Under the pieces are notes generated by a model that saw only the letters and a program-made list of their open reading frames with translations, searched no databases and was not told the origin of the DNA. From assembly GCA_021234155.1 (NCBI GenBank), contig JAJEKV010000054.1:5687962-5751961 (forward strand): a stretch of 64,000 bases of DNA. The letters are read 5' to 3'. A program made the translations under genes and the position numbers. How positions within the stretch are numbered: the first letter of the stretch is position 1; every line of letters begins with the position of its first letter. Shown piece after piece: positions 38,964-50,147 of the stretch. The DNA is from Isoetes taiwanensis (Eukaryota > Streptophyta > Lycopodiopsida > Isoetales > Isoetaceae).

Positions 38964-40920
38964 TGTTGGAAATGATAAAATTATGTGTCATGTGATATTC
39001 TAATCTATGAGAAGCAAAGATGAGATTAGAGTTGTTAAATGGTGTCATGTTATTCAAAGTTAAGCAGTTGAATGGGGGAGACCTATGAGAAGCAGTGGCA
39101 GTAGGTCAAAGTCAAAGTCAGGTGTTGAGCAAGAGATTGAACACCAAGAGGCAGAAGTGGATAAAATTGATAGACCAAAAAGAAAACCCAGACGAACAAG
39201 CTCAAATGTTGGCGAGGAAGAAGCCAAACATGATTTAGAGTCTCATGGTAGAACCGAACTTGGAAAAAGTAAAAGACTTAGATCTCGAGGTAGGAGAAAT
39301 TAATCATCAGATTTGATATTTTGATACTTGAAGCAGACAAGATTCCACAAAATTATATGGAGGCGGTTCAAGATATGAATGGAAAGAACCTGGAAATGTG
39401 CTATGGAAGAAGAAATGAGAGCATTCAAAAGAACAAACACTTATCTGATGAGTGGATATTCCTTCCGATAAGAATATAGTTGGAAGTAAGTGGATCTATA
39501 GAATAAAACCAGGAGTAGACAAAAATACAAAGAAATTTAAAGCCGGACTTGTTGCACAAGGCTTTACGAGAAAAAAGGAGAAGATTTTGATGAAACATTC
39601 TCACCATTGGTAAAGATAAATAGTTTGAGAATGTTATTAGCTATTGCTAATGCTTGTGACCTTGAAATCCATCATATGGATGTAAGTACAAACATTCTTG
39701 AATGCTAAGTTAGAGGAGGAAATTTATTTAAGACACGCACTTTTGGATTTGAAGAGGAAAAAGGAAAAATTTGGAAGTTGAATAGAGCGGTTTATAGTCT
39801 TAAACAATCTCCTAGGGAATGGTATAAATGTATGGATGGATATCTTGTAGAACAAGGTTTTGAGAAGCTCAATTATGATGGTAATATCTATAGGTTCAAA
39901 ATGGGAGATGCACGGTGCATTATTGCTTTATATGTTGATGACAATATTATGATATCAAAGGGAACTCAAGTACTAAATCATTGCAAAGATATCTTAAGGA
40001 AACGATTCCAAATGAGTGATCTTGGAGAGTTAAAGAGGTTTACGGGCATAGATGTTTTGAGGGGACAGAAATCACAAGATATTAGCTTTGAGTCAACAAG
40101 GGCATATTCAAAACATGTTGAAGAAATTTCATATGGAAGATTGCAATATGGCATATACTCCTATGGTTCAGGTCACGGAATCTCTGCAGATATGAGTCCA
40201 AAAAAGTGAAAGCAAACAAATGGAGAAAATACCTTCTGAAGTTTGATTGGTTGTTTGTCCTATGTAGCCAATTGTACTAGGCGGACATTGCATTTTGCGG
40301 TTAATATTCTCATGGAGGTACAATGGCAGTGGCTGGTAAAAGGACAATCGGATTGCAAAGCAAAAAGGATCCTCAAATACTTAAAAGGTACAATGCATTT
40401 TGGTATAGTATTTAATGAAACCAATTTACAATTCTGAGGCTTATTGTGATCTTTGATTGGGGAGGAGATTTAGACAAACGAAAATCAACGAGGGGTATGT
40501 TGTTTTATTAGATGGAGCCCGTTTGCTTGGAAGTGCAAGAAGCAAAGCGGCATTGCTTTATCTAGTCTTTGAAGTCGAGTACAACTTCGGTGACCACGAT
40601 GACTAAGAAACTTATTTGGGAAAGAAGGCTTATGGCGAGAATTTGGATTTGCTCAAAGAGGACCAACAATCATTTATTGTGATAATACTAGTTGTATTGC
40701 CATGACAAAAAATCCAGTTTTGCACGAAAGGTCAAAACACATTGAAATGGAAGTTCATTTTATCAGAGATATGGTCAAAAGAAATCAAGTGCATTTGACC
40801 TATGTTAGTACAGCTGATCAAAGAGCAGATATTCTTACAAAGGCTCTACCTTTATCCAGATTCCAGGAAATAAGGAAATTGTTACAATGTGATGACAGGG
40901 AATATCACATGAAGGGGGAA
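38964..40920 (+). pseudogene. Array unit 7: corrupted middle, clean end
   Basis: The first 200 bases and the last 220 are clean (terminal RNase H 40702-40932). The middle carries changes at the consensus CAG/CTG sites; the YVDD block is readable at 39778-40060. Confidence 0.85.
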
Positions 40921-42880
40921 TGTTGGAAATGATAAAATTATGTGTCATGTGATATTCTAATCTATGAGAAGCAGTGGCAGTAGATTAGAGTTGTTAAATG
41001 GTGTCATGTTATTCAAAGTTAAGCAGTTGAATGGGGGAGACCTATGAGAAGCAGTGGCAGTAGGTCAAAGTCAAAGTCAGGTGTTGAGCAAGAGATTGAA
41101 CACCAAGAGGCAGAAGTGGATAAAATTGATAGACCAAAAAGAAAACCCAGACGAACAGAAGCTCAAATGTTGGCAGAAGAAGCCAAACATGATTTAGAGT
41201 CTCATGGTAGAACTGAACTTGGAAAAAGTAAAAGACTTAGATCTCAGGTAGGAGAAATTAATACTGTATTTGATATTTTGATACTTGAAACAGACAAGAT
41301 TCCACAAAATTATATGGAGGCAGTTCAAGATATGAATGGAAAGAACTGGAAATGTGCTATGGAAGAAGAAATGAGAGCATTCAAAAGAACAAACACTTAT
41401 ACAGTAGTGGATATTCCTTCTGATAAGAATATAGTTGGAAGTAAGTGGATCTATAGAATAAAACCAGGAGTAGACAAAAATACAAAGAAATTTAAAGCCA
41501 GACTTGTTGCACAAGGCTTTACACAGAAAAAAGGAGAAGATTTTGATGAAACATTCTCACCATTGGTAAAGATAAATAGTTTGAGAATGTTATTAGCTAT
41601 TGCTAATGCTTGTGACCTTGAAATCCATCATATGGATGTAAGTACAGCATTCTTGAATGCTAAGTTAGAGGAGGAAATTTATTTAAGACCTGCACCTGGA
41701 TTTGAAGAGGAAAAAGGAAAAATTTGGAAGTTGAATAGAGCAGTTTATGGTCTTAAACAATCTCCTAGGGAATGGTATAAATGTATGGATGGATATCTTG
41801 TAGAACAAGGTTTTGAGAAGCTCAATTATGATGGTAATATCTATAGGTTCAAAATGGGAGATGCCTGGTGCATTATTGCTTTATATGTTGATGACAATAT
41901 TATGATATCAAAGGGAACTCAAGTACTAAATCATTGCAAAGATATCTTAAGGAAACGATTCCAAATGAGTGATCTTGGAGAGTTAAAGAGGTTTCTGGGC
42001 ATAGATGTTTACAGGGACAGAAATCACAAGATATTAGCTTTGAGTCAACAAGGGCATATTCAAAACATGTTGAAGAAATTTCATATGGAAGATTGCAATA
42101 TGGCATATACTCCTATGGTTCCTGGTCACAGAATCTCTCCGCAGAGATATGAGTCCAAAACGGGTTTGAAAGCAAACAAATGGAGAAAATACCTTACGTA
42201 AGTTTGATTGGTTGTTTGTCCTATGTAGCCAATTGTACTAGGTAGGACATTGCATTTGCGCAGTTAATATTCTCGAGAGGTACAATGACGGGGCTGGTAA
42301 AGGACAATTGGATTGCAACAAAAAGGATCCTCAAATACTTAAAAGGTACAATGCATTTTGGTATAGTATTTAATGAAACCAATTTACAATTGCAGGCTTA
42401 TTGTGATGCTGATTGGGGAGGAGATTTAGACAAACGAAAATCAACTTCAGGGTATGTTGTTTTATTAGGTGGAGCCCCAGATGCTTGGAAGTGCAAGAAG
42501 CAAAGCAGCATTGCTTTATCTAGTCTTTGAAGCCGAAAGTACAACTCGGCAGCCCTCGCTGACTAAGGAACTTATTTGGGAAAGAAGGCTTATGGCGTAA
42601 TTTGGATTTGCTCAAAGAGGACCAACAATCATTTATTGTGATAATACTAGTTGTATTGCCATGACAAAAATCCAGTTTTGTAATTTAAAGGTCAAAACAC
42701 ATTGAAATGGAAGTTCATTTTATCGAGAGATATGGTCAAAAGAAATCAAGTGCATTTGACCTATGTTAGTCTGGTGATCAAAGAGCAGATATTCTTACAA
42801 AGGCTCTACCTTTATCCAGATTCCAGGAAATAAGGAAATTGTTACAATGTGATGACAGGGAATATCACATGAAGGGGGAA
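40921..42880 (+). pseudogene. Array unit 8: longest clean frame, 385 residues of copia pol
   Basis: An uninterrupted frame runs from 41044 to 42201. It begins with a basic/serine linker, then the Ty1/copia RT: WKCAMEEEMRAF, GSKWIYRIK, KARLVAQGFTQ, DFDETFSPLVK, MDVSTAFLNAKL, VYGLKQSPREWY, LYVDDNIMISKG and DLGELKRFLGIDVY. It turns out of frame near 42130, where clustered CAG/CTG changes begin, just before RNase H. This copy gives the best consensus for the unit. Confidence 0.9.
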
Positions 42881-44840
42881 TGTTGGAAATGATAAAATTA
42901 TGTGTCATGTGATATTCTAATCTATGAGAAGCAAAGGGCGAGAGATTAGAGTTGTTAAATGGTGTCATGTTATTCAAAGTTAAGCGGCTTGAATGGGGAG
43001 ACCTATGAGAAGCAAAGGGCAGTGAGGGTCAAAGTCAAAGTCAGGTGTTGAGCAAGAGATTGAACACCAAGAGGCGAAGTGGATAAAATTGATAGACCAA
43101 AAAGAAAACCCGCATTTAACGAAGCTCAAATGTTGGCGTAAGAAGCCAAACATGATTTAGAGTCTCATGGTAGAACTGAACTTGGAAAAGTAAAAGACTT
43201 AGATCTCGTGTAGGAGAAATTAATATCTGTATTTGATATTTTGATACTTGAAATGCACAAGATTCCACAAAATTATATGGAGGCAGATTCAAGATATGAA
43301 TGGAAAGAACTGGAAATGTGCTATGGAAGAAGAAATGAGAGCATTCAAAAGAACAAACACTTATACAAGAGTGGATATTCCTTCCGATAAGAATATAGTT
43401 GGAAGTAAGTGGATCTATAGAATAAAACCAGAGTAGACAAAAATACAAAAGAAATTTAAAGCCGGACTTGTTGCACAAGGCTTTACACGTAAAAAAAAGG
43501 AGAAGATTTTGATGAAACATTCTCACCATTGGTAAAGATAAATAGTTTGAGAATGTTATTAGCTATTGCTAATGCTTGTGACCTTGAAATCCATCATATG
43601 GATGTAAGTACAAAGATTCTTGAATGCTAAGTTAGAGGAGGAAATTTATTTAAGACCGCACTGGATTTGAAGAGGAAAAAGGAAAATTTGGAAGTTGAAT
43701 AGAGCAGGTTTATGGTCTTAAACAATCTCCTAGGGAATGGTATAAATGTATGGATGGATATCTTGTAGAACAAGGTTTTGAGAAGCTCAATTATGATGGT
43801 AATATCTATAGGTTCAAAATGGGAGATGCCGGTGCATTATTGCTTTATATGTTGATGACAATATTATGATATCAAAGGGAACTCAAGTACTAAATCATTG
43901 CAAAGATATCTTAAGGAAACGATTCCAAATGAGTGATCTTGGAGAGTTAAAGAGGTTTTCGGGCATAGATGTTTACTGAGGGGACGTAAATCACAAGATA
44001 TTAGCTTTGAGTCAACAAGGGCATATTCAAAACATGTTGAAGAAATTTCATATGGAAGATTGTAATATGGCATATACTCCTATGGTTCCCGGGTCACGAG
44101 AATCTCTGCAGATATGAGTCCAAAACGTAAGTTTGAAAGCAAACAAATGGAGAAAATACCTTCTGAAGTTTGATTGGTTGTTTGTCCTATGTAGCCAATT
44201 GTACTAGGCCGGACATTGCATTTTTGCGATTAATATTCTCGAGAGGTACAATGACAGGGGCTGGTAAAGGACACCGGATTGCAGCAAAAAGGATCCTCAA
44301 ATACTTAAAAGGTACAATGCATTTTGGTATAGTATTTAATGAAACCAATTTACAATTGGGCTTATTGTGATGTTGATTGGGGAGGAGATTTAGACAAACG
44401 AAAAATCAACTTCGTGGTATGTTGTTTTATTAGGTGGAGCCCGGGTTGCTTGGAAGTGCAAGAAGCAAAGCAAACATTGCTTTATCTAGTCTTTGAAGCC
44501 GAAAGTACAACTCAGCCCATTGACTAAGGAACTTATTTGGGAAAGAAGGCTTATGGCAGAATTTGGATTTGCTCAAAGAGGACCAACAATCATTTATTGT
44601 GATAATACTAGTTGTATTGCCATGACAAAAAATCCAGTTTTGCACGAAAGGTCAAAACACATTGAAATGGAAGTTCATTTTATCAGAGATATGGTCAAAA
44701 GAAATCAAGTGCATTTGACCTATGTTAGTACAGCTGATCAAAGAGCAGATATTCTTACAAAGGCTCTACCTTTATCCAGATTCCAGGAAATAAGGAAATT
44801 GTTACAATGTGATGACAGGGAATATCACATGAAGGGGGAA
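42881..44840 (+). pseudogene. Array unit 9: corrupted front, clean RNase H end
   Basis: The front and middle carry many small changes, some with unusual TTTA insertions (43113 region). From 44493 to 44852 the RNase H end is open, from ELIWERRLMAEFG to the final KGECWK. Confidence 0.85.
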
Positions 44841-45088
44841 TGTTGGAAATGATAAAATTATGTGTCATGTGATATTCTAATCTATGAGAAGCAGTGGCAG
44901 TAGATTAGAGTTGTTAAATGGTGTCATGTTATTCAAAGTTAAGCAGTTGAATGGGGGAGACCTATGAGAAGCAGTGGCAGTAGGTCAAAGTCAAAGTCAG
45001 GTGTTGAGCAAGAGATTGAATACCAAGAGGCAGAAGTGGATAAAATTGATAGACCAAAAAGAAAACCCAGACGAACAGAAGCTCAAAT
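44841..45088 (+). repeat. Array unit 10: truncated copy at the right end
   Basis: Contains the LTR head and the first linker codons up to GAAGCTCAAATG, in clean form, then ends in a hexamer repeat. Nothing of RT is present. Confidence 0.9.
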
Positions 45089-45136
45089 GTCAATGTCAAA
45101 GTCAAAGTCAAAGTCAAAGTCAAAGTCAAAGTCAAA
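45089..45136 (+). repeat. (TCAAAG)n microsatellite at the array edge
   Basis: About eight TCAAAG hexamers after one TCAATG. The array unit itself contains two such hexamers (GTCAAAGTCAAAGTC), so the expansion probably grew from, or recombined with, that seed. Confidence 0.85.
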
Positions 45137-46689
45137 GGTGGCGGGCACACCCTACCCGGGTGTTGCTGGGCTCGCTAGAAACACACAGACACCCCCTGCC
45201 CGCCACTTAGGGTTTTGGGTTGACTGGTCAACGGGTCAAAGTCAACGACAGCTGGAAGATAAGGACAGCAGGGCATCCTATTATTTAGGCAAGTTGAAAA
45301 ACTTTCTATATGAAGGGCATGCACGATTTGACAAGTGGATATATCCAGGTTGATGAGAACATATATATATATGACTGATTGTCATAGAAAATGTATGGCT
45401 GAGTGCAGATACAGGTGCGTGTATGCAAATATAGGTGCGGGAGGGGTTTGAAGGAGACAGAGTCTTGGCATACTTGGGTTCGAATCCCAAGCTCTGATTC
45501 TAACAAGGTTTAGGGGTTATTCACATGTTTGGAAGTGTTGTGGTTCTGCCTAGTCTGTCAGGGGGCATAGCTACCAGAACTTGGTTCCCGTTCCGAACTC
45601 CGTTCCCAAGGGTCAAGAGTTTTGGGAACTTCCAACGAAGTTCCCAATATAGGTGCTACCGGAAACTACGTTCCAGACGAAGTTCCCATTTACGGGAACT
45701 CCCGTTCCGGGTAGCAAAAGTCAGGGGGCGCACATACCATTTCTTATTGTCCACCGTGTTTTTAATATGGTTCCACCCATGTATGCATTTCCCTTAAACT
45801 GTATTTTCATATGCTCGACATGCAACCAACGAGCAACTACTTTAGGGTTTGATTGCGTAGGTTTCCCGCTGATGCTTACTCCGGCGGAAGTCGAGTATTC
45901 AAGCCATGTAGAACAAGTTGCAAGAGGCTATGGCGGAGAGTACCAAACGGTTTTAACTTTAAATGGCTGTGGCAAGTGTCAGCAGATAGATACTTGTCTT
46001 GAATCTAAGGCAACGGCTTAGGTTCTATCAAGGGACTGGCTTGGGTAAAAAATGGTCTGGCTCTGCTACAAGACAACATTCCGACACCTTATGAATTAAT
46101 CTTTGCATATAACAGGTACATAGAATGGTGGCTCTTCATAGGTCGAGTTATATTCTGGATTGGTGCACAACCGAATGCTTATGGATCATCTACAGGATCT
46201 AGCAAAACCAAACATGGATCCATGGGAAGATAAGAAACGGCCTGTTCAATGGTGAAAGGATCTGGAAGAAAAACTCATGGTGGAAGCATGGAGTTTAGAA
46301 CTAGCATGCTCTTTTAATCAGGTATGATTGGATGATGATTTGATATAGTTTCTTGTTCCATTTTCTTATTCTAGCCTCAAAAAATCTCCATGAGAATGCT
46401 CTAAAAAAACACAACATGATCTAGAAAGTGATCTTTTTGGGCTGAGGTTGAGATTCTTCAATAGTTCAAATTTTTTTTACCCTAATTTTGGCACCTCATG
46501 CAGGGGAGAACTTGTTTTTGTAAAAGAACATACTTGAAAAGAGCAAATTTTAGAAATGCAATGTAAATCTATCAAAGTATTACAAAAAAAACCATCATTT
46601 GTGGGATGAAAAAAAATATATATTTCAGATATTTTGGTAACACATCAATTTTGGTAATGATAATAATAATTTGTTAGTCAGTTTTGAAT
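45137..46689. other. Interval with short inverted repeats; no recognised gene
   Basis: GTGGCGGGCA (45138) and TGCCCGCCAC (45197) are inverted 10-mers. TTGGGAACTT/AAGTTCCCAA (45622-45647) forms a hairpin within a cluster of GGGAAC/GTTCCC words from 45580 to 45715. A pol III B-box-like GGGTTCGAATCCC lies at about 45477-45489 with a possible A-box (TGGCTGAGTGCAG) about 80 bp upstream, which is too far apart for a normal tRNA gene. An open frame at 45653-46021 has no recognised motif. The tail region to 46689 is AT-rich and likely contains the 3-prime UTR of the minus-strand methyltransferase gene. Confidence 0.45.
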
Positions 46690-49600
46690 TCAAAGGTCCA
46701 AGATATACTCGTCATCACCCTTCTTGCTTGTCTCAGCCTGTTCTTTTGTTGTCGATTGCTGCTTGTCCGGTGAAGTAACCCGTTCTTCTTCAGCTTTGTC
46801 TTCTGGATTAACAACTGTAGCAACTTCTTTTAGCTCTACAAAATCAACCTCTTCGTCAACAGAGCTCGTGAGAGGTGGCTGAATCTCTGATGATGTCATC
46901 TTGGCATAATCAGATGAGGATTTGGCGCCTAGCTCTTGATTCTCATCAGGAAGGTTTGGTAAGACAACCAATCTCATCTTAATGAAGTTCACAGCCTCCT
47001 TGTCTATGTCCACAACCACACAATTTCGGCCCTTCTTGACTGCACATGCAATGGTGGTACCAGAGCCAGAGAACGCATCAAGCACCCAATCTCCTGGACG
47101 AGAAAACATGTCAATGAGATGGTTGATGAGTTTTTGGGGCTTCTGATAGTGGTTCACAATTCTGCCCTGTGCACTCGGGTCTTGCAGCTTCTGTAACATT
47201 GCAGGAAACTCTAAAACATTTGAGAAGTCAGTGCAGGCAGAAGTGTTAAAATGCTCCATGGTCCTCTTGCCATCGAAGCTCCAGTAACCAACGTGCAGAT
47301 ATTCCACTTTGCTTAACAGCCTGGGGCCTCCACCATGATAATTTATATTCGTTTTGTACCTTCAAGAGAAAGGGCATTGGTCAGCAACTAAAGAACATAA
47401 CAAGTAGTGTATTCCAGAATACAAAGCGTACCAGACTAAGTTCTCGTAACCAGCTTGGTCAGGAGATCCAAAGTGATTTTTGAAGCTGGCTTCGACATGA
47501 CCAGCTTGCATACTGGAGTGAAATACCACTAACCGCCAGTGTCTAGCTGTAGTGATCTTCATTAAGCCTTTTATAAATTCATTGAAATCCGCATGCTTAA
47601 AAGGGACGTCATCGTATCGACTGTCTTTAATCTTGAAGCCGTAGGGAATGTCAGCAATGATTAGCGTGAAATCTTGTGGCTTCACACTCGCTACAAGCTT
47701 GGTGCAGTCCCCATGTACAATTGAGTAAAGATTATTTTGGTCGAATAAAGTACACGTTTCATAGTCCGTTTCTGCGACCTCTACAGTCCGACGCTCTGCC
47801 AAAGTTCTTTCTTCCCAAGCAATCCTTACCAGGTGCATGAAACCACCTGGTAGGTCCTTGTTTTTCTTCTTACTCTGCAAAACCAGAAAATAATTAGAAC
47901 ATTTACAAATCTACGCTACCTAAACGCCCAAAGCAGGCTTACCCAGCCTTCAAAATTTGGAGCGTACTGAACAATTCTCTCGTCAGATGTAGCAATAGGA
48001 TAAAGCTCCTTGCACCGATCCCATGTTTGCACATTCAATTGTTCCATCAAACATGTTTGACATGTAATGACGTTCTTCTGGCTGCAACATCCAAACCAAG
48101 AATTACATCAGGGACACGTCTACAGAAGAACTTTTTCGCAATCACAAAACAACACCACATCAAACAAGAAAAGCCAAAGTGTATTCCGGAATACACTTTG
48201 GCTTAAACTGTAAAGCCAAAGTGTATTAGGAATACACGCCCGTGTTTTAATAATAAAAGCCAAAGGTGTATTCGGAATACACTTTGGCTTTTGCTTCGAT
48301 CTTTGTACAGCGTTGACACAAAAGACTAAACTTTCTTAAAGACTTACTTGTGCAACTCCTTCGACATTTCTTCTAAAGTAAATTCCTTGTCCACAACCTT
48401 CTGCAGTAACATTTCTAACAATGGAATGTCTGTAAATCCTTGAGGCTCCCTCCAGACAGTGATAGTCATTTCTTTTTTTGGAACATCGGATCCCTTTTTC
48501 TTGTCTGTTACTTTGCCCTTACTTTTGAGGTCTCCGCGCTCGAACATATTTCGTTTTGCAAATCCCAAATCTAAACATAGTAACAAGTGGCGCAAGCACA
48601 ATGTATTCTGGAATAAAATGCTGGGACTAGCTACTTGAACTAAAATGCGGACATACCCTTCCTTCTCTAAACGCAAGCTGGAACCAGTTGTCATGTGCAA
48701 TAAGAGATGTCCTTTTGTTGTCCTCGTCATACTTTAGACAACACTCTATGGCACAAGCCTCTTTGAGTTCCAAGGAGTAAGCTGGCTTCTTTAGGTCGTC
48801 GCCATATTTTTCTTTAAATATAAGAAATTCTCTGTGCATAAACCTTATTTTGTCCATGAAGCTCATCTTCAACTTGTACTCGTTGTCCGCATTGTGTGTG
48901 TTGGCAACGATCTTAGCTTCTTCGTCGGTAAGGCCACAATATACTGCACAAAGAACCGTCAGATACCTAGGGTTGAACTTCTCCTTGTACAGTTGCCTCC
49001 TCGCTTTAAAGCTGTGGTTCCCCCCTAACACATAATGCGTGTAGATGTCCGCATTTTCCTTGTCATACTGGGCGGGGTCAATGCACTGTTCCCTGTCATA
49101 GGAGCTACATGAGCATACGGATTGCTCCTAATCCTGTCCTTCAAGTTCCTTAAATGATCTGCATAAATCTTCCGAATTTGAAGAGGTCTCTCACCGTTTT
49201 CGTTCTTTGGTGGCAGCTTCATTGACGTTACTTGCAAGTAAATCACACCTTGCACAAGCTTTTCCCTGTTAATTGCTGCCATTTTTTCTGAGGTCTTGTC
49301 GACCTTCTTTTCTTTAATTGCCACACCAGGGGCTTTGTTTTTTCCTCTTGCCTTCTTTTGTTTTGGTTCTTCTACTGGCTCTTCCGATAGCACTAATGCC
49401 TGAGTTCTCTTCTTAGCTGGCTCTTTGGCAGCAACAGTGTTTCGTGGCACCGACCTTCCAGTGTCTGGCTCCACGAAATCGTCTTTGCTCCCTTCATTAT
49501 TAGATGGGCTGCTAGTGCCATCCACTTGTTCTTCCTCTGTGTCACTGATTGTGAAGTCTTCACTGAACGAAGAACTTACAGTGTGTACAATAGACAACAG

Positions 49601-50005
49601 TGTTTGTTTGTTTATATAGTGTGCCACATACTTGTACAGTGGAGGTGGGTTTACCCTAGTCAACCTCAACATAGCCTCATCAAGAACAAACATCCCCTGT
49701 GATGTATTAAATGATGTGACCTACCATATTTGTCGGGCCCAAACAACATCTTGTCAACACTCTTTATATGGCCCATGCACTGGAATTCGACGTCGTCGTA
49801 ACGTTTCTGTCCTGGACTCTTACAGACATGCAAGAATGTGAGTGTGGAGTACTTGCCTCCATGGCCTCTAGTAAAGAACCACTGAGTTTGGAAACATTCG
49901 TAGACTTTTGGTTCAGATGGGCCACCCAGAGTCTTCGGCGGCTGGTGTTTCTTTGTGACAAGCTTCACGGTCCTCTTAGTAGGTTGCTTCTGGGCAGGGT
50001 TTTGG
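46690..50005 (-). CDS. ParB-like domain fused to beta-class DNA N6-adenine/N4-cytosine methyltransferase, multi-exon
   Basis: Would transfer a methyl group from S-adenosylmethionine to exocyclic amines in DNA. Exons on the minus strand: about 50005-48657, 48570-48348, 48081-47943, 47874-47432 and 47359-46690, with GT-AG introns. Exon 1 has a basic, acidic-serine linker and then a ParB/sulfiredoxin-like region: LQIRKIYADHLRNL, DPAQYDKENADIY, YVLGGNHSFKARRQL (the GGNHR-like motif) and LTDEEAKIVANTHNADN. Exons 4-5 hold the methyltransferase: catalytic DIPYGF (canonical DPPY, second residue changed) comes first, then the SAM-binding VLDAFSGSGTT and VVVDIDKEA. This order is beta class. Exon joins 2-3, 3-4 and 4-5 close in phase. 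Exon 1 contains two apparent one-base deletions (near 49712 and 49100), and its junction to exon 2 is one base out. The true start is unresolved. ParB-methyltransferase fusions are known in bacteria and phages; a spliced version in plant DNA is unusual. Confidence 0.8.
47408..47423. repeat. 16-bp palindrome inside methyltransferase intron 4
   Basis: TGTATTCCAGAATACA lies within the 72-nt intron 47360-47431. It is one mismatch from the perfect palindrome TGTATTCCGGAATACA found in the other clusters. Confidence 0.9.
48171..48292. repeat. Three long palindromes filling methyltransferase intron 2
   Basis: Positions 48171-48204 form a perfect 34-bp palindrome with half-site AAGCCAAAGTGTATTCC. Variants follow at 48213-48237 (centre TATTAGGAATA) and 48255-48292 (centre TATTCGGAATA). 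All three lie within the intron 48082-48347. A related half-copy TGTATTCTGGAATA is at 48602-48615 in intron 1. Confidence 0.95.
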
Positions 50006-50147
50006 CTGTAGCAATGGTGTCGTTAGCAAACAGAAACTAGAGCAGGAAAATCTGCTAAAGCAACAAAAACTGGGTAAAAACAAGCGTTTCGACACTTAAA
50101 ACAAGGTAAAACATTGCAATTCTTGGCTTCTAAAGCCCTAAAAGTAA

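Larger units (their letters stand above)
27256..45136 (+). repeat. Tandem array of a copia-derived 1.95-kb unit, nine full copies plus one partial
   Basis: Unit starts, marked by TGTTGGAAATGATAAAATT, are at 27256, 29208, 31164, 33113, 35063, 37017, 38964, 40921, 42881 and 44841, giving periods of 1947-1960 bp. Each unit holds about 140 bp from the head of a copia LTR, then 5-prime-truncated pol (late linker, reverse transcriptase, RNase H) and the polypurine tract AAGGGGGAA, which directly abuts the next LTR head. The sequence CTATGAGAAGCAGTGGCAG occurs twice near each unit start, at the LTR-pol junction. No gag, protease, integrase or full LTR exists in any unit, so the units cannot move by themselves. 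Large blocks are identical between copies while changes cluster at CAG, CTG and CCG. Confidence 0.95.

Noticed and set aside
28233-44073. Minus-strand frames repeated in each array unit (68-106 residues)
   Set aside because: They recur only because the copia unit is repeated and show no independent motif.
27256-45136. Active copia elements
   Set aside because: No unit has gag, protease, integrase, a primer site or a full LTR, and target duplications are absent.
27256-45136. Methylcytosine deamination as the cause of copy differences
   Set aside because: Changes at CAG/CTG are indels and scrambles, not simple C-to-T or G-to-A transitions.
45396-45489. tRNA gene with GGTTCGAATCC B box
   Set aside because: The possible A box is about 80 bp away and no acceptor or anticodon stems pair.
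45653-46021. 122-residue protein
   Set aside because: No recognisable motif, starts inside the GTTCCC cluster and has low-complexity beginnings; probably chance.
46690-50005. Bacterial or phage contamination for the methyltransferase
   Set aside because: GT-AG introns with in-phase joins and the same base composition as the flanks indicate a eukaryotic locus.
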